A DNA stretch of 64,000 nucleotides, from assembly GCA_030549495.1 (NCBI GenBank), contig JAUIRK010000316.1, forward strand, positions 1 through 64,000. Reading direction: 5' to 3'. This document shows positions 1 to 10,822 of the stretch, in pieces (within the stretch, counting starts at the first letter, position 1; each line of letters opens with the position of its first letter). The translations under genes and the position numbers were made by a program. The notes under the pieces are model-generated. The model was given only the letters and a program-made list of their open reading frames with translations. It was not told where the DNA came from and did no database searches. This DNA comes from Nectonema munidae (lineage: Eukaryota > Nematomorpha > Nectonematoida > Nectonematidae).

Positions 1-292
1 AAAAACATTCAATGTAGTGCGAGGGAACCATGTCATTACCCTTAAAAACATTCAATGTAGTGCGAAGGAACCATACCATTACCCTTAAAAACATTCAATG
101 TAGTGCGAAGGAACCATACCATTACCCTTAAAAACATTCAATGTAGTGCGAAGGAACCATACCATTACCCTTAAAAACATTCAATGTAGTGCGAGGGAAC
201 CATGTCATTACCCTTAAAAACATTCAATGTAGTGCGAGGGAACCATGTCATTACCCTTAAAAACATTCAATGTAGTGCGAGGGAACCATACC
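1..292. repeat. Right end of a 43-bp minisatellite array
   Basis: About 6.8 head-to-tail units of 43 bp, running off the left edge of the window. Units vary at the same few sites as the large array at 13,605: aagg or aggg, and gtc or acc before the next unit. The last unit ends in ccatacc and passes straight into the hairpin at 294. The last three units have the same variant order as the end of the large array at 28,332. Each unit holds one TTAA. Confidence 0.97.
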
Positions 293-293
293 T

Positions 294-465
294 CAAATCA
301 AAAAATATTTATTCTTTTTAAATATATCGTTGGCTCCCCTTACTTTTAGTTTTGTATGTGCATAATTTGATAAAAAATAATTATTAAAGACTTGGTTTAT
401 CTTTCTATTTTAAAAGTAAGGGGAGCCAACGATATATTTAAAAAGAATAAATATTTTTTGATTTG
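294..465. repeat. Perfect 55-bp inverted repeat (hairpin) at array border, copy 1
   Basis: Positions 294-348 are the exact reverse complement of 411-465, with a 62-base AT-rich loop between them. The arm tips contain the only GC-rich part, GGCTCCCC / GGGGAGCC. It starts two bases after the last 43-bp unit. An identical structure sits at 28,334-28,505, with one base different in the loop. It could be a foldback MITE or a structure that marks the array edge. No coding capacity is visible. Confidence 0.95.
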
Positions 466-1383
466 AACATTTTTCGATTCTTTGATTATTTGACAATAAA
501 ATCGTGCAAATTGCAAAGTAAAGGTAATAACTTTTGTAACATCGTATGAGGTAGCAAAATATGAACAGAAAGTTTCATATTTTTGGATTTTTTAAAGAAT
601 ATTTTTCGATTCTTTGATTACCGAATTTTATTTTGATTATTTGATCATATATATTATTTAATATCGTGAAAAAATTGCAAAAATATAGGTAATAACTTAT
701 CTAACATCCTCTCCCTGAATGAGATATATCAATTCTTACATCTAGCAAAATATGAACTAATAGATTGGAGATGAATCATCGCGGTATACAGGCTGGAGAT
801 GAACCATCATAGTATACAGGTATATAGTTAATAACTTATGTAGCATCGTCTCCCGGAATGAGGTATATCAAATCTTACATCGAGCAAAATGTGAACAGAA
901 AGTTGAACATTGTCTCCCTAGTCATTTGTACATGGAATAGAAACCATCATAGTATACAGGTTGGAGATGAATCATCGTAGTATACAGGTTTGAGATGAAT
1001 CATCGTAGTATACAGGTTGGAGATGAAACATCGCAAATATACATGTTGGAAATAACACACAAGTTGTCTAGCCGCGTTCAACCGTACAGGTTATGAGAAT
1101 ATATCATTACATGATAGAGAAGAGTTTCCTAAACTCTTTATACTGAAAAAATATTTCTTCAAATATATTACTGTTTTAGTTTAAAATGCATCCCTTATCT
1201 GCTAATTAATGGTATGAAGCACATGGAAAATATAAACAGTAAAATGGTATTTCTTAAGGACTTATGATATAAGTAATGTATTCTGAAAGCCCATAAAAAA
1301 TGCTTTAATTTGGTATATCGCATGATGCATTTTGTTGAGAAATGTGAAAGTTATAAGCGTTTTAATATTTGACTAAGATTTAA
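466..1383. repeat. Non-coding spacer with degenerate 28-bp repeats, copy 1
   Basis: No open frame of note. Around 763-830 and 950-1060 a 28-bp unit containing tatacagg, ggagatgaa and tcatcgtag recurs. The clearest two adjacent copies start at 981 and 1009. The whole stretch is repeated nearly unchanged at 28,506-29,423. It ends at the TTAA where the piggyBac element begins. Confidence 0.8.
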
Positions 1384-1406
1384 GCCTATTTAAGGCAAGG
1401 GGGGGG

Positions 1407-1423
1407 GGGCGGAATCCGCCCCC
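1407..1423. repeat. GC palindrome inside left piggyBac terminus
   Basis: GGGGCGGA and TCCGCCCC flank a single A, following a run of G. It lies 23 bases inside the left end and is matched at 6561-6577, 44 bases inside the right end. Similar hairpins lie inside both ends of the second copy, and a degenerate one lies near 38,375. The surrounding DNA is strongly AT-rich, so conservation at both ends suggests a terminal structural role. That role is inference. Confidence 0.85.
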
Positions 1424-2524
1424 TAAAAAAACTTTCATCATTTTCTTCAAAGCTATTAGCTTTTAATAACCACACTTTTCTGACTTTTCCTAAATACCTA
1501 TTTGCTGTTGTAAAAAGCAAACTAGGCTTTTTTTTATCTTGTCAAGTTTTTTCTCATAGAATCAATTTTTTGAACCAAAAATACATCCTAATTACCATAA
1601 ATGTAACCAAAAATTTTGTGTAGACCAAAAATTTTCTTGAGGTTATTGAACTTTTTAATTATAGTAAACAAAAGTACTATAACCTTTTTTATTTTATTTT
1701 TCACATAACCTAGATGTGATTGAGAATTGAATGAAATATTAGTTCACAATATGAAGAGTTCTTTTGTAAATCATGTTTAGAAAGATTATGTTTCAAAAGT
1801 TGTTATTCATGTGGTTACTTTTTCAACACACCCACATTTAGAAGTTTTTCATTCAAGTATAAAACAGATAGATTTTTTCAATTTTATTTTTATAGGTTTG
1901 TTATTTGGTTTTAGTTGAATATGTTTGAGAGATTTGGTACTATTTTGGTTGGGTTTTTCAGCAATCTATACTGATCTGTAGCATCATATCCATTAGCTTC
2001 ACATATAACTTTTCATTCATCAATGTATATAACTAAATTTTCAACTTGTATTGGCCTCATAAACCTACAACCTTGTAAACAAACAGAAATTCATTGTAAT
2101 TGAAGCAATTTTTGATAGAAGAATCACCATCTTTTGAATGGCACTGCACAAATATAGCAAGCATTGAAACTTACATAGCTCATGATTACGATTCTTTTAT
2201 CATCATGTGTTTGCTTCTATATATAATTTGCTAAACATTGATGTGACCTTCAATATATGTTCACGACCTCATCGCATTGTAAAAAACATAAACAAACGGA
2301 ATTGTTTCTTGCAAATTTATGCCAAGTTTAGTGTGAAATACTATCATCTAATTTTATTACACTGAACAGCACATAATTTTCATCATTTCTATTCTGATAC
2401 TACGTTCTTCAGTACTGCCACTTTTTTTGCTAAGCATCCTAACTTTATAATTTGGCGCAATCAAAGTATGATTTTTTATAATAATATAATTGTTGTACTA
2501 TCTAACTGTATGCTAATTGTAGTA

Positions 2525-4513
2525 ATGTCTGACAAAAGTTCGAAGAAAAAAAAGGGAAAACGATCTTCACAAGGTGTGAGCTCTCAAGAAGAGGAAAGCG
2601 TTTCAAATATATTTCAACTCTTCCATAACCCAGAGGACTTGACTTCAATATCGTCATCATCGAGTGAAAGTGACTTGGAATTTATGTTCAATAAACGTTT
2701 ATCATCAGACCAGGATGGAGATGAAGAAGATACAAACAACGTAAACTTACCTTTCGACTTATTTAGGAGTTTTGAGGAGCAAGAAGCTCGGCATAGATAC
2801 TTGACAAGCGTCAATGATTGCTTAAATGAGAATATGTTTGATGAATTACCTGAACAGTTAGAAGAGTCTTATTGTTCCTCATTGAAGGCTAGCTCTTCTG
2901 AGAAAGTTTTAGGGATCAATAATAAAGAGCTTTTTTGGTCAACTGTCAAAACGACCAAAGTCGGTAGACAGACAAGTGAAAACATAATAAGAGGTGGAAT
3001 TAGACTGAGACCAAATATTTCAGCAGAAACCCCAAGAGAGTGTTTTAATTTGTTTTTAAATGATTCTCTTTTGGTCGAAATAATTGATCATACTAATAAA
3101 AATATCGAAGAAAACAATACAGAAAAGTTGAACGATAGTAAATATCCTCACATAAAAGTTTTAGATATTGAGGAAATGTATGCATATATTGGACTAACTT
3201 ACTTAAGAGCTCTACTGAAACAGAATTATCTCAGGGTTAAGTTTCTATGGTCCGATCTAAGTTGTCATATATTTGCGTGCACAATGAGCATGAAACGATT
3301 TTATTTTTTCAATAAACACATTTGTTTTGACTCAGTTCATAGTAGGAAAGAAAGATGGGAGTTTGATAGGTTTGCAGCTTTTAGGAATGTTTTTGAAATA
3401 TTTAATGTAAACTGTTGCAAATGGGTTAAACCTACCCCTTTTTTAACGATTGATGAGTCATTGTATCCGTCGAAAACGGCTGTAAATTTTAAGATTTACA
3501 GTCCCCTCAAACCTGCTAAATATGGACTATTGTTTAGATCGTTATGCAGTGTTGAATACCCGTTTACATATCAATCTAGCGTATATGCTGGTAAACCAAG
3601 AAAAAGTGGAGGAGCTTTTCACATAGGAAGTACGGAAAAAATTGTGAAAGAGCTGGTAAACAAAGTTAAAATACATAATAGTTTAGAAGGTAGAAATATT
3701 ACCCTAGACAGATTTTATACATCAATTAAGCTTATTGATTGGTTATATAAACAAAAAATAACATGTATCGGAACTATTATGCCTAGAAGAAAAGGTGTTC
3801 CCATAAATTTAAACTCACTCAATACTAGAGAAAATTATACATATAAAGTTTTCTGGGAAAAAAACCATTTTAAATGGTTGTCTCTGCATAGTTATGTTTT
3901 TAAAAGAAAAAGTAGTAGTAAGAACATTTTGATTGCCTCATCCTTACCCCCAATTATCGGTGTTTCTAAGGGAGAAAATAAAAAACCTGCCATATACAAA
4001 CTTTATGATTACACGAAATGAGGGGTTGACATATTTGATCAACGAATTTCTTATACATCATGTAATAGAAAAAGTAAAAAATGGACTGTAAAAGCATGGA
4101 GCTTTATTTTGGACACTGCAAGAATAAACTCTGGCAGTGTGTTTTGTTTGAAAAAATCAGTTGATCCTAGAAAGATTGACTCCTTTTCATTTGGCATGGA
4201 ACTTGTGAAATCTTTGGTTTATCCTTACATAAAATCTAAACCCATGTATAGTGTTTCTAGCAAAATCAAAGCTAAAGTTTCCACACTACTTAGTTCAAAT
4301 GAAAGCAGCACTTCAACACAAGGTCAACACTTTTTGTCAAAAGTTGGACCTGTGAGACGTTGTGATAACTGCCTAAAGTTAATTTCGGGCAAGAACTACA
4401 AATGTTCGAAAGACAAGTTGAAAAAAATCAAGCAGCAGTGTCAAAAGTGTGGCAAAGCATGTTGTAACGATCACTCATACTGCCTGTGTACTAATTGCTA
4501 TCAAAGCTCATAA
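2525..4513 (+). pseudogene. piggyBac transposase, copy 1 (one nonsense codon)
   Basis: DDE-type transposase of the DDE_Tnp_1_7 family, which cuts and pastes the element at TTAA. I chose the ATG at 2525 because the in-frame ATG at 2468 would add a hydrophobic 19-residue leader, and the bases just before 2525 look like a splice acceptor (ctaac then ttgtag). Order from this start: acidic, Ser-rich N-terminus to about residue 120; catalytic domain with FLTIDES (first Asp about residue 310) and ITLDRFYTS (second Asp about 395). The third catalytic region, GGVDIFDQR, lies after the break. The C-terminus is a cysteine-rich zinc-binding tail (RRCDNCLKL through CLCTNC), as in many piggyBac proteins. 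A TGA at 4019-4021 interrupts the frame where the sister copy has GGA. The rest is open to 4513. Confidence 0.93.
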
Positions 4514-5224
4514 TCTTGCTTATTCATTATCTCTTTTACCATTGTGAAATATATTTTGTGTTCTACAAGTTTATTAAAACTTTGCTCTCCTTTTTACGCT
4601 TTTAGTAACTTTTCTTTTTGTATGCTTTTTGAAAAGGGATTAGAAATTTATTGTTCAGTTTAAATTTATAGTAGCAAACTCTTCATAACTAACAAAAATA
4701 TCCTTTTGTTTGTAATTGTTCTTTTTTGTATATACCAGAATTCAGATGTTTTTACAGAGCTTATTGACTTTGATTATCACATTTGTCCAAAATACGTTTT
4801 GGGAAAAAGTCTGGCGTTTATAAAAACGTTAGTAGAATACAAAAATTTTGAATTTATTAGAGTTTTCAATCTCTATAATTCTGATAGTGTTACTGAGAAT
4901 GCCACATTTTCCAGTATCATCAGTCACTCATTCCTTGAAAATGTTAGTATGTGTTTTTCTCGTTGCAAAATTTTTATATTCAGACAGATTTCATCAATTT
5001 TGTTTGATATTGGTAAAATTTATACACTTTTTTGAACTGGTAACATTGATGACCATGTTGTGACATATACAGTAATTCAGCTAAATAAGTATCAAAAACA
5101 TTTTCGAGGTTATAAATCAAGTAACTCACCTTTATTGTGTAATTTTTTTACAAAAAAGTTTGTTAATTATTGAAATTATATCAAAAGAGACAATTTTTCT
5201 CCATAAAAATAATAATTGCTTCAT
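4514..5224. other. piggyBac 3' non-coding region
   Basis: AT-rich sequence between the transposase stop and the subterminal repeats. A 109-codon open frame (4706-5035) is kept in both piggyBac copies. The copies are recent duplicates, so this says little about function, and it has no recognisable domain. Confidence 0.6.
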
Positions 5225-6500
5225 AAATACTTGGTCACTATTTTTGACAAACTATCAAAATGATTGATTACTGACCAATAGAAATAATTTCATAAAAAAC
5301 TAGTGTCATCAATCAACTAGGTGTAAATAAAATGCTATTTCTACTTATTTCACTTTTAAATTCGTTAATTATTAATTTTGTCAAACCTGTCAAAATGATT
5401 GATTACTGACGAATTGAAATGATTTCGTAAAAAGCTAATGTCATCAATCAACTGGGCGTACTCAAAAATGCTATTTTCAATTATTTTACTTTAAAACTTG
5501 TTAAGTATTGATTTTATCAAACCTGTCAAAAATGATTGATTTGATGAGTTGAAAGAATTAGGTAAAAAATAATATCATCAATCAACTCAGCGTACTTGAA
5601 AATGGTATGTTCAACTTATTTCACTCTAAAATTCGTCTTACTCTAAATTATTTTAAATATCCCCATGAGTGTAAAAAGGAGATGAAATTTAAATTTCGTG
5701 AATAGGTAAATTTATAATGAAAATTTTAATCTAAGAATCCTATTTATAATTGTAAAAACCCCCATTTTATACGTAGGTCATAAAAAATCTTTCATGATGT
5801 CTTTTTTCATATTTTGGCAGACATCTATCAATTTTGATTGATTTGCCAAAAATTCGAATATTTTTTTGAAATTGAGTAAAACCAATTATTTCAGCATAGG
5901 TGGAAACTTTATTTTATATTTGTTTTATAATAAAACTTTAAATGATGTTTATATATATTTTTTGACAGGTATCTGTCACTTTTGATTGATTTCTCCAAAA
6001 TAAAGTTTGTTTTTGAAAAAGATATACACCAATGAACATAGCGTATCTAAAAACCTCATTTTATACTTGTTCTATAAAAAAATTCAAGTTATACCAGTTT
6101 TGATCTTTTGACAGGTATCTGTTAATTTTGATTGATTTAACTCGTTTAAAAATTTGAACATTGTGTTTGAAATCGAGTGTAACCAATGAATCAAGCGTAA
6201 ATGAAAATTATATTTTTTATTTATTTTGTATAGAAAATTTCAATGATCTCCATTTACATATTTTGAAAGGTATCTGTCAATTTTGATGAATTTGTTCAAA
6301 AATTAAATGATTATTTCTGAAAATGATAATCACCAATGAATTGAGCCAACATAAGAATCTTATTTTACACTTGTTTCATAAAAAAATTAAAGTTATATTG
6401 ATATTTTGATATTTTGACAGGTATCTGTCAATTTTGATTGATTAAATAGAAGTAGACATTTTTTTCCTTGAAAATTATCACCAATGGATTCAGCGTACCT
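5225..6500. repeat. Subterminal repeats of piggyBac right arm, copy 1
   Basis: Two sets of imperfect tandem units of about 135-155 bp. Each unit carries a gattgatt core, a matching atcaatcaa or ccaatgaa segment about 50 bases on, then a cgta-containing stretch. The second set (about 5815-6480) also carries the short palindrome TGACAGGTATCTGTCA, clearest near 6415. Repeats of this sort in transposon arms are often transposase-binding sites. Here that is inferred from position and repetition. Confidence 0.8.
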
Positions 6501-6621
6501 GAAAATGGGTTATTAAATTATTTGCGAAAAAATTTCTCCTTTATAGAATCTAATGAGAGGGGGGCGGAATCCGCCCCTCCCTGCCAAAAAAGTTATTAAA
6601 AAAAGCCTGCCTGAAATAGGG

Positions 6622-6807
6622 TTAAGCTAGGAACACTACAAATAAACTAAGCGTACACTAGCCCGATAAAATAAACCACACACACGTGCTAAAGATGTGG
6701 TGAAGCGTATGCGAGATAAGAATTCACTGCGCTCACAAACGCATAATGCAACATGTGTTAATCTTTCTTCGCATAATTATGCTCTAAAATCAATCAATAT
6801 TGTGATT
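6622..6807. other. Right flank shared by both piggyBac copies
   Basis: This lies outside the TTAA target duplication yet matches 34,739-34,925 almost base for base. Shared flanks show that the two piggyBac copies came from duplicating a larger block, not from two insertions. No coding sequence is seen. Confidence 0.88.
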
Positions 6808-6827
6808 GAATCATCTTAATTAGGTAT
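6808..6827. repeat. 20-bp remnant of the 108-bp satellite
   Basis: The bases right after the end of block 1 are identical to an internal part of the 108-bp repeat found at 35,395-37,190 after block 2 (gaatcatcttaattaggtat). The following bases differ. This looks like a deletion scar. Confidence 0.7.
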
Positions 6828-7805
6828 AAGTGTGATTTTATATTTTTTTATTCATTTTTAGGATAGTATTTACAAAATTCTGATGAATTAGGCTGTTATC
6901 TTATCATTGTATATCTAGCCTATACATTTCTTAATTGAAAAATTCAGTTTCCATAAGGAATCTTGAAACAGCAGGGTGATTAGGAAAAAATTTGATAAGT
7001 TTATTCTTTAAATTTCATACTTTCCAAAATTCATTGGTAATATTGAACCTTATGTCTGATATTTAAAAAATATATAAATATTTTTATTTATTTCTAGGAA
7101 TACTTAGAAGTAGATTTTGCTTAAAGTTAAAGAGATGGCAATCTGAAATCATTTGAAAGAATTTGATTCTTTGCTCATATTCAAACCAAAGCTATATTTT
7201 ACTCATTTCATTTTATTGATTTTATTACTACATGAAAATTGATAAAAAAAAATCTAACAATAAAATTATCTCTTATTTTGTTTTTGAAACAATTTTTCAA
7301 TCGTATTTAGTTGGTGATGCATTTTGTATCTTTTTGTGTTTACTTATACTCTTTGAATTAATTTCAAGTTGATCATATTAAAGAATGAAACTAGTGAATG
7401 TTGAAAAAATTAGAATATAATATAAAAGTAAATTTTGCTCTATAACGTTCAGTAAAAAATATGGAATAGGAAAAAATCTAAGAAATTTTTTTATTCTCGA
7501 AAATTACAAAAATTTATCATAAACAGTATCGTAATCATTTAAATATCCCAGTTTGATTGTACCTAAATTTTAGCTGCATACTAATAAAATGAATTGTACC
7601 ACTCATTGAGTTATAATTAAACTAATAGCGCTACCATAATTAGTTCAAAATAAAAAAATATAGTTAATATAACTAGAAGCGCCATTACTATAATTAGAAA
7701 GCGCAAATAATAAGTAGTTAACTTTCGTTAAAAAATTTTTGGCAAAAATTCATCGATCAATCTTATATTATATCTGTTAGAAGTTAAAAGGCACTAGAAG
7801 TTTGA
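6828..7805. other. AT-rich stretch without a gene
   Basis: No convincing coding sequence. Three short gcgc-bearing motifs (taatagcgct, gaagcgccat, gaaagcgcaa) lie at about 7626-7710. A CAC trinucleotide at 7600 begins a stretch weakly like the terminus at 10,819 and might be the worn left end of the CACTA-like element that follows. This is weak. Confidence 0.4.
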
Positions 7806-7809
7806 AAAT

Positions 7810-8585
7810 TGCAAATTATAATAAATTTGATTGAGTTATCAGATATTGTTAACTTACTAGTATCTTTTTAAATTGACTTTGCTAGAGTACAATTACTACA
7901 AGACTATATTGAAGATTTTTTTGATCTATACATTAATATTTATGGTAAAAAAATACGACCTAAACTCCACTTTTTACTTCATTATCCTTTACAAATAAAA
8001 AAATTTGGTCCACTTTGGGGTTTTCAAACGATGAGATTTGAATCCAAACATTTATACTTCAAAGAAATATATAAGAGAACCAAAAATAGATTAAATGTTA
8101 CGAAAACTCTAACTAAACGTCATCAGTATTTGCAGTCAGTTTATTTACTTCCAGAAAACTACTTTACATTTTTTGAACAGCCTAGAAACTTTGAAAAAGT
8201 GTCTTTGGGAAATTTTGAATTTGAGATTCAGAAGATTTTAAGAGAAAAAGGATTTGGAAGTTGTATATTAAAGCAAGTTAATTTTTTGATTTATTGTTCT
8301 ATTAAGTATTCAAAAGGTCAATGTATTTGCTACAAAAATGCGCACGAAGAATATCCAATTTTATGCAAAATTAGTCATTGCCTTTTTCAAGAGAATATTC
8401 CATTTATAATATGCTATAAATACTCTACAAAATCATATATAAGGTACGCTAACTGCTATATTATCGAGCCTACAAATATACCAGTACTTTTCAATTTATC
8501 TAACCTTAAATATCCGCATCCTTTAGCAATTTATACATCAATTGACAACATTGAAGTAATAGTACCTAAATATTTTATTCTATGA
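7810..8585 (+). pseudogene. C-terminal part of a CACTA/EnSpm-like transposase
   Basis: Open from about 7885 to the stop at 8583-8585, with related codons in another frame from about 7810. The frame carries a pattern I know from a large family of transposon-encoded animal proteins: PKLHFLLHYP, then KFGPLW, then MRFESKHLYFK, then an Asn-rich TLTKRHQYLQ-type segment. These correspond to the C-terminal half of transposases resembling TNP2/EnSpm proteins. The catalytic N-terminal half is missing. The 184-codon frame from the ATG at 8031 is not a natural start, because homology continues upstream of it. The frame changes near 7880, so this is a decayed copy or has a small unrecognised intron. The SAMD3-like gene starts 140 bp downstream in the same orientation. 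Family assignment is from memory of motifs. Confidence 0.6.
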
Positions 8586-8725
8586 AAGTTTATCAACGTA
8601 TATATTTTTAACTTAAATTTTTTTATTTAATTGATAATAGTGTTTTATTAAATTCAAATATCTTTATTTTATACACTCTTTTTTTTCGCTTTTTGTTTCT
8701 TTATTGTAGTGTGGAATATATTGTG

Positions 8726-10419
8726 ATGACATATAAAAACTCAACAAAAAAAAACAAAGTTCATTTTGAAGCAGATATATCAACAGTTAAAAAGCTTTGT
8801 AAAAACCAGTTTGATCTTGACGAAAGTTTTCATTTAAAATACTTGGACAGCGATGTTTCGGAGTATATTGATTTGGATGAGGAGTCTTTAAAACAACAAC
8901 TGCATAACAAAATTTTGAAAGTTCTTATTTTAGATAATTTGTCTGAGACATTTAGTGAAAAAACATTGGTTTCTTACTTGTCTGAAAGCAGCAACACTGT
9001 CAATCAATCAACAGTTTTCAGAAGGTAATTTATTATTCTAAACCTTGATTAATGTTTTTTGTTCAACCTTATCAGTCGTTTACCAAAAGAAAATTTTTGT
9101 TTAAATGAAAATTACTTGCCGCAAGGATTACTGAACAAATTAAAACAAAAAAAAAATTAGATAGAAAAGATATAAAAATGCTAATGGACGCATTATATCT
9201 CTATGTCACAAACTTTGAAGATGGAATGTAAGTAATTTTTTTATTTAGATTTTTTAAGGAATTTTTTAATTTTAAGGTATCCAAGCTCAGATATGTATAA
9301 ATCAATAACAAATGGCATTCTCATTCAATACCCTCTACTAACGTCTATACATAGGATGAATTATCAATCTGCATTTGTAAGTTTACTTTTGATTGCTACT
9401 TTTAATTTATACTAAACTTATTATTTAGATTTACTGGAATGAAAAAATTAAATATAAATTCCAAAATGAAAGAAAGAATAAAGATGGAAATTTAGAAATC
9501 GTTGTTGCAAAGAAAAGAAAAAAAAATATGAATGAAATTGAGGAATCAATGGAAAGCTCACTAAACATGGATAATTCATATTTAAAACGAAGAATTATCG
9601 TCAATAAAAGTAGGAATATACTTGATGTTATCAGTCTTTATCCTTCACTGAGAGAACCAATTGAGGTAATAAATTATTAAAGTTACGGAAATCTTCAAAT
9701 TATTGAGAGGGATCAGATGCAAAACCTTTTTAGATCAAAAAGTTTGTCTATCGGATAATATATGATAGCGCAAAAACATTTTTTAAAACTAATTTAAACA
9801 AATGTGTCATTATATCTAAAATATTGATAAAAAAAAACTTCAATTTGTTGATGGGCGTCCCTTTTTATTCAAAATGTCCGTCTAGATTTTAAATTTATAA
9901 AACTTAATTGAAAAAATTGTATATTTTTATTTAGATTGCAAGAGAGTTTAGAAGAATGAAGTTAACCCAGTTCAATGAATTGGAGTCGTTTTTTTTGGAA
10001 AAGCTGGATCAGTTCGAAGAAGCTATCAGTTTTGTATTTGAAAAAAAGATAACAATAGGAAGCTCGAAGTTTAAGACTTTTTTGCCTGACTGTGAAAATC
10101 GTATCATTTTTATAGTTTTAATTAGTATGTAAATGCATATTTAAAATTTATAGAATCTCTCGGAGTTTTGTCACTTTTCAAATTAGCATATCTTTTTAAT
10201 GAAAATTTATGCGAGTTTTTAACTTTTGAGAATGAAGCCAAAGAAGCAACTTCAATTTCTTTAATTGTGAAGAAAAAAATTGAAACGCTAGAAAAAGATT
10301 GTTTTGCATTGAAAATAGATAGAACACTTCTTTTCAAGACAGATTCATTTTTTAATCTTTTTTTATTGTTTTTCTGCTCACTTTATGTTTTCAATTTAAA
10401 ATATCCTAAACCACTATAA
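8726..10419 (+). CDS. SAMD3-like protein gene with PB1-like N-terminus, six exons
   Basis: Exons read as 8726-9024, 9076-9227, 9277-9376, 9429-9665, 9935-10,124 and 10,154-10,419. All junctions are GT..AG, with introns of 51, 49, 52, 269 and 29 bases, and reading phases agree across every junction. Exon 1 encodes a PB1/ubiquitin-like segment (KVHFEADIS, then FHLKYLDSD). Exons 3-4 carry YPSSDMYKSI, then a Tyr-Trp-Lys-rich stretch and a basic KKRKK segment. Exon 6 ends in SLYVFNLKYPKPL. This order matches the large SAMD3-like family abundant in fish and other animals, where the end reads like ALNLNYPK. A ten-A run in exon 2 (about 9147-9156) puts a stop in frame unless one A is missing. This may be a real frameshift or an assembly error. 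The 29-base last intron is doubtful. Function is unknown; it is probably transposon-borne. Confidence 0.55.
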
Positions 10420-10639
10420 AACTATGATATTTGTTCAAGATGTGTTTTTTGATATAAAAAACTCATTTAAAAAGAAAATTATCTCTGTATATTCTGAAAT
10501 AATAAGATACAAAGCAATTTCAAAATAATTTTTTTTCATATTTTTTTCAATAAATTTTCTTTTTTCTTTGATGTTCTTTACCACCTAAAATCTACATTTT
10601 AGAGAAGCTTTCAGAATTTGAACTTTTTGCAGCCAAATA

Positions 10640-10819
10640 TTGCTAAAAGTCTTTGTTGAACCTCTCGTTAGATTTACTAATTAAATTGGTAAGATTTACC
10701 AATTTTTTACAACTTATTTAAAAAATTAGTAAAACTTACCAACTTGATTTGTATGTATAGCCACAGTAAGTATTACTATTTAAATTAGTATAGTTTACTA
10801 ACTTGTTCTCTCAGTGTAG
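10640..10819 (-). repeat. Putative transposon terminus with subterminal palindromes
   Basis: Read on the minus strand from 10,819, the sequence begins CACTGAGAGAACAAG, a CAC start as in CACTA/EnSpm elements. Inward come several short inverted motifs built on agtaaac/gtaaat, including TTGGTAA and TTTACCAA facing each other around 10,690-10,710. It lies 220 bp after the SAMD3-like gene and could be the right end of the same element. The matching left end is not clear. Confidence 0.45.
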
Positions 10820-10822
10820 AAA

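Larger units (their letters stand above)
1384..6621 (+). mobile_element. piggyBac-type DNA transposon, copy 1
   Basis: The element is bounded by TTAA at 1380-1383 and 6622-6625, the target duplication typical of piggyBac. The terminal inverted repeats are GCCTATTTAAGGCA on the left and, read inward, CCCTATTTCAGGCAGG on the right. The right end has the canonical CCCT. Just inside each end lies the near-perfect palindrome GGGGCGGAATCCGCCCC (1407-1423 and 6561-6577). The cargo is one transposase gene on the plus strand, followed by a long arm of subterminal repeats. At 5.2 kb it is longer than the best-known piggyBac (about 2.5 kb), mostly because of the arms. The same insertion, with shared outer flanks, occurs at 29,424-34,738. 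Confidence 0.92.

Noticed and set aside
2614-2814. Minus-strand frame opposite the piggyBac transposase
   Set aside because: Serine-rich shadow of the acidic N-terminus, identical in both copies for the same reason.
4706-5035. 109-codon frame conserved in both piggyBac copies
   Set aside because: Conservation follows from recent duplication. It has no domain and no relation to known piggyBac genes.
6828-7805. N-terminal half of the CACTA-like transposase
   Set aside because: I looked for continuing homology upstream of about 7810 and found none I could support.
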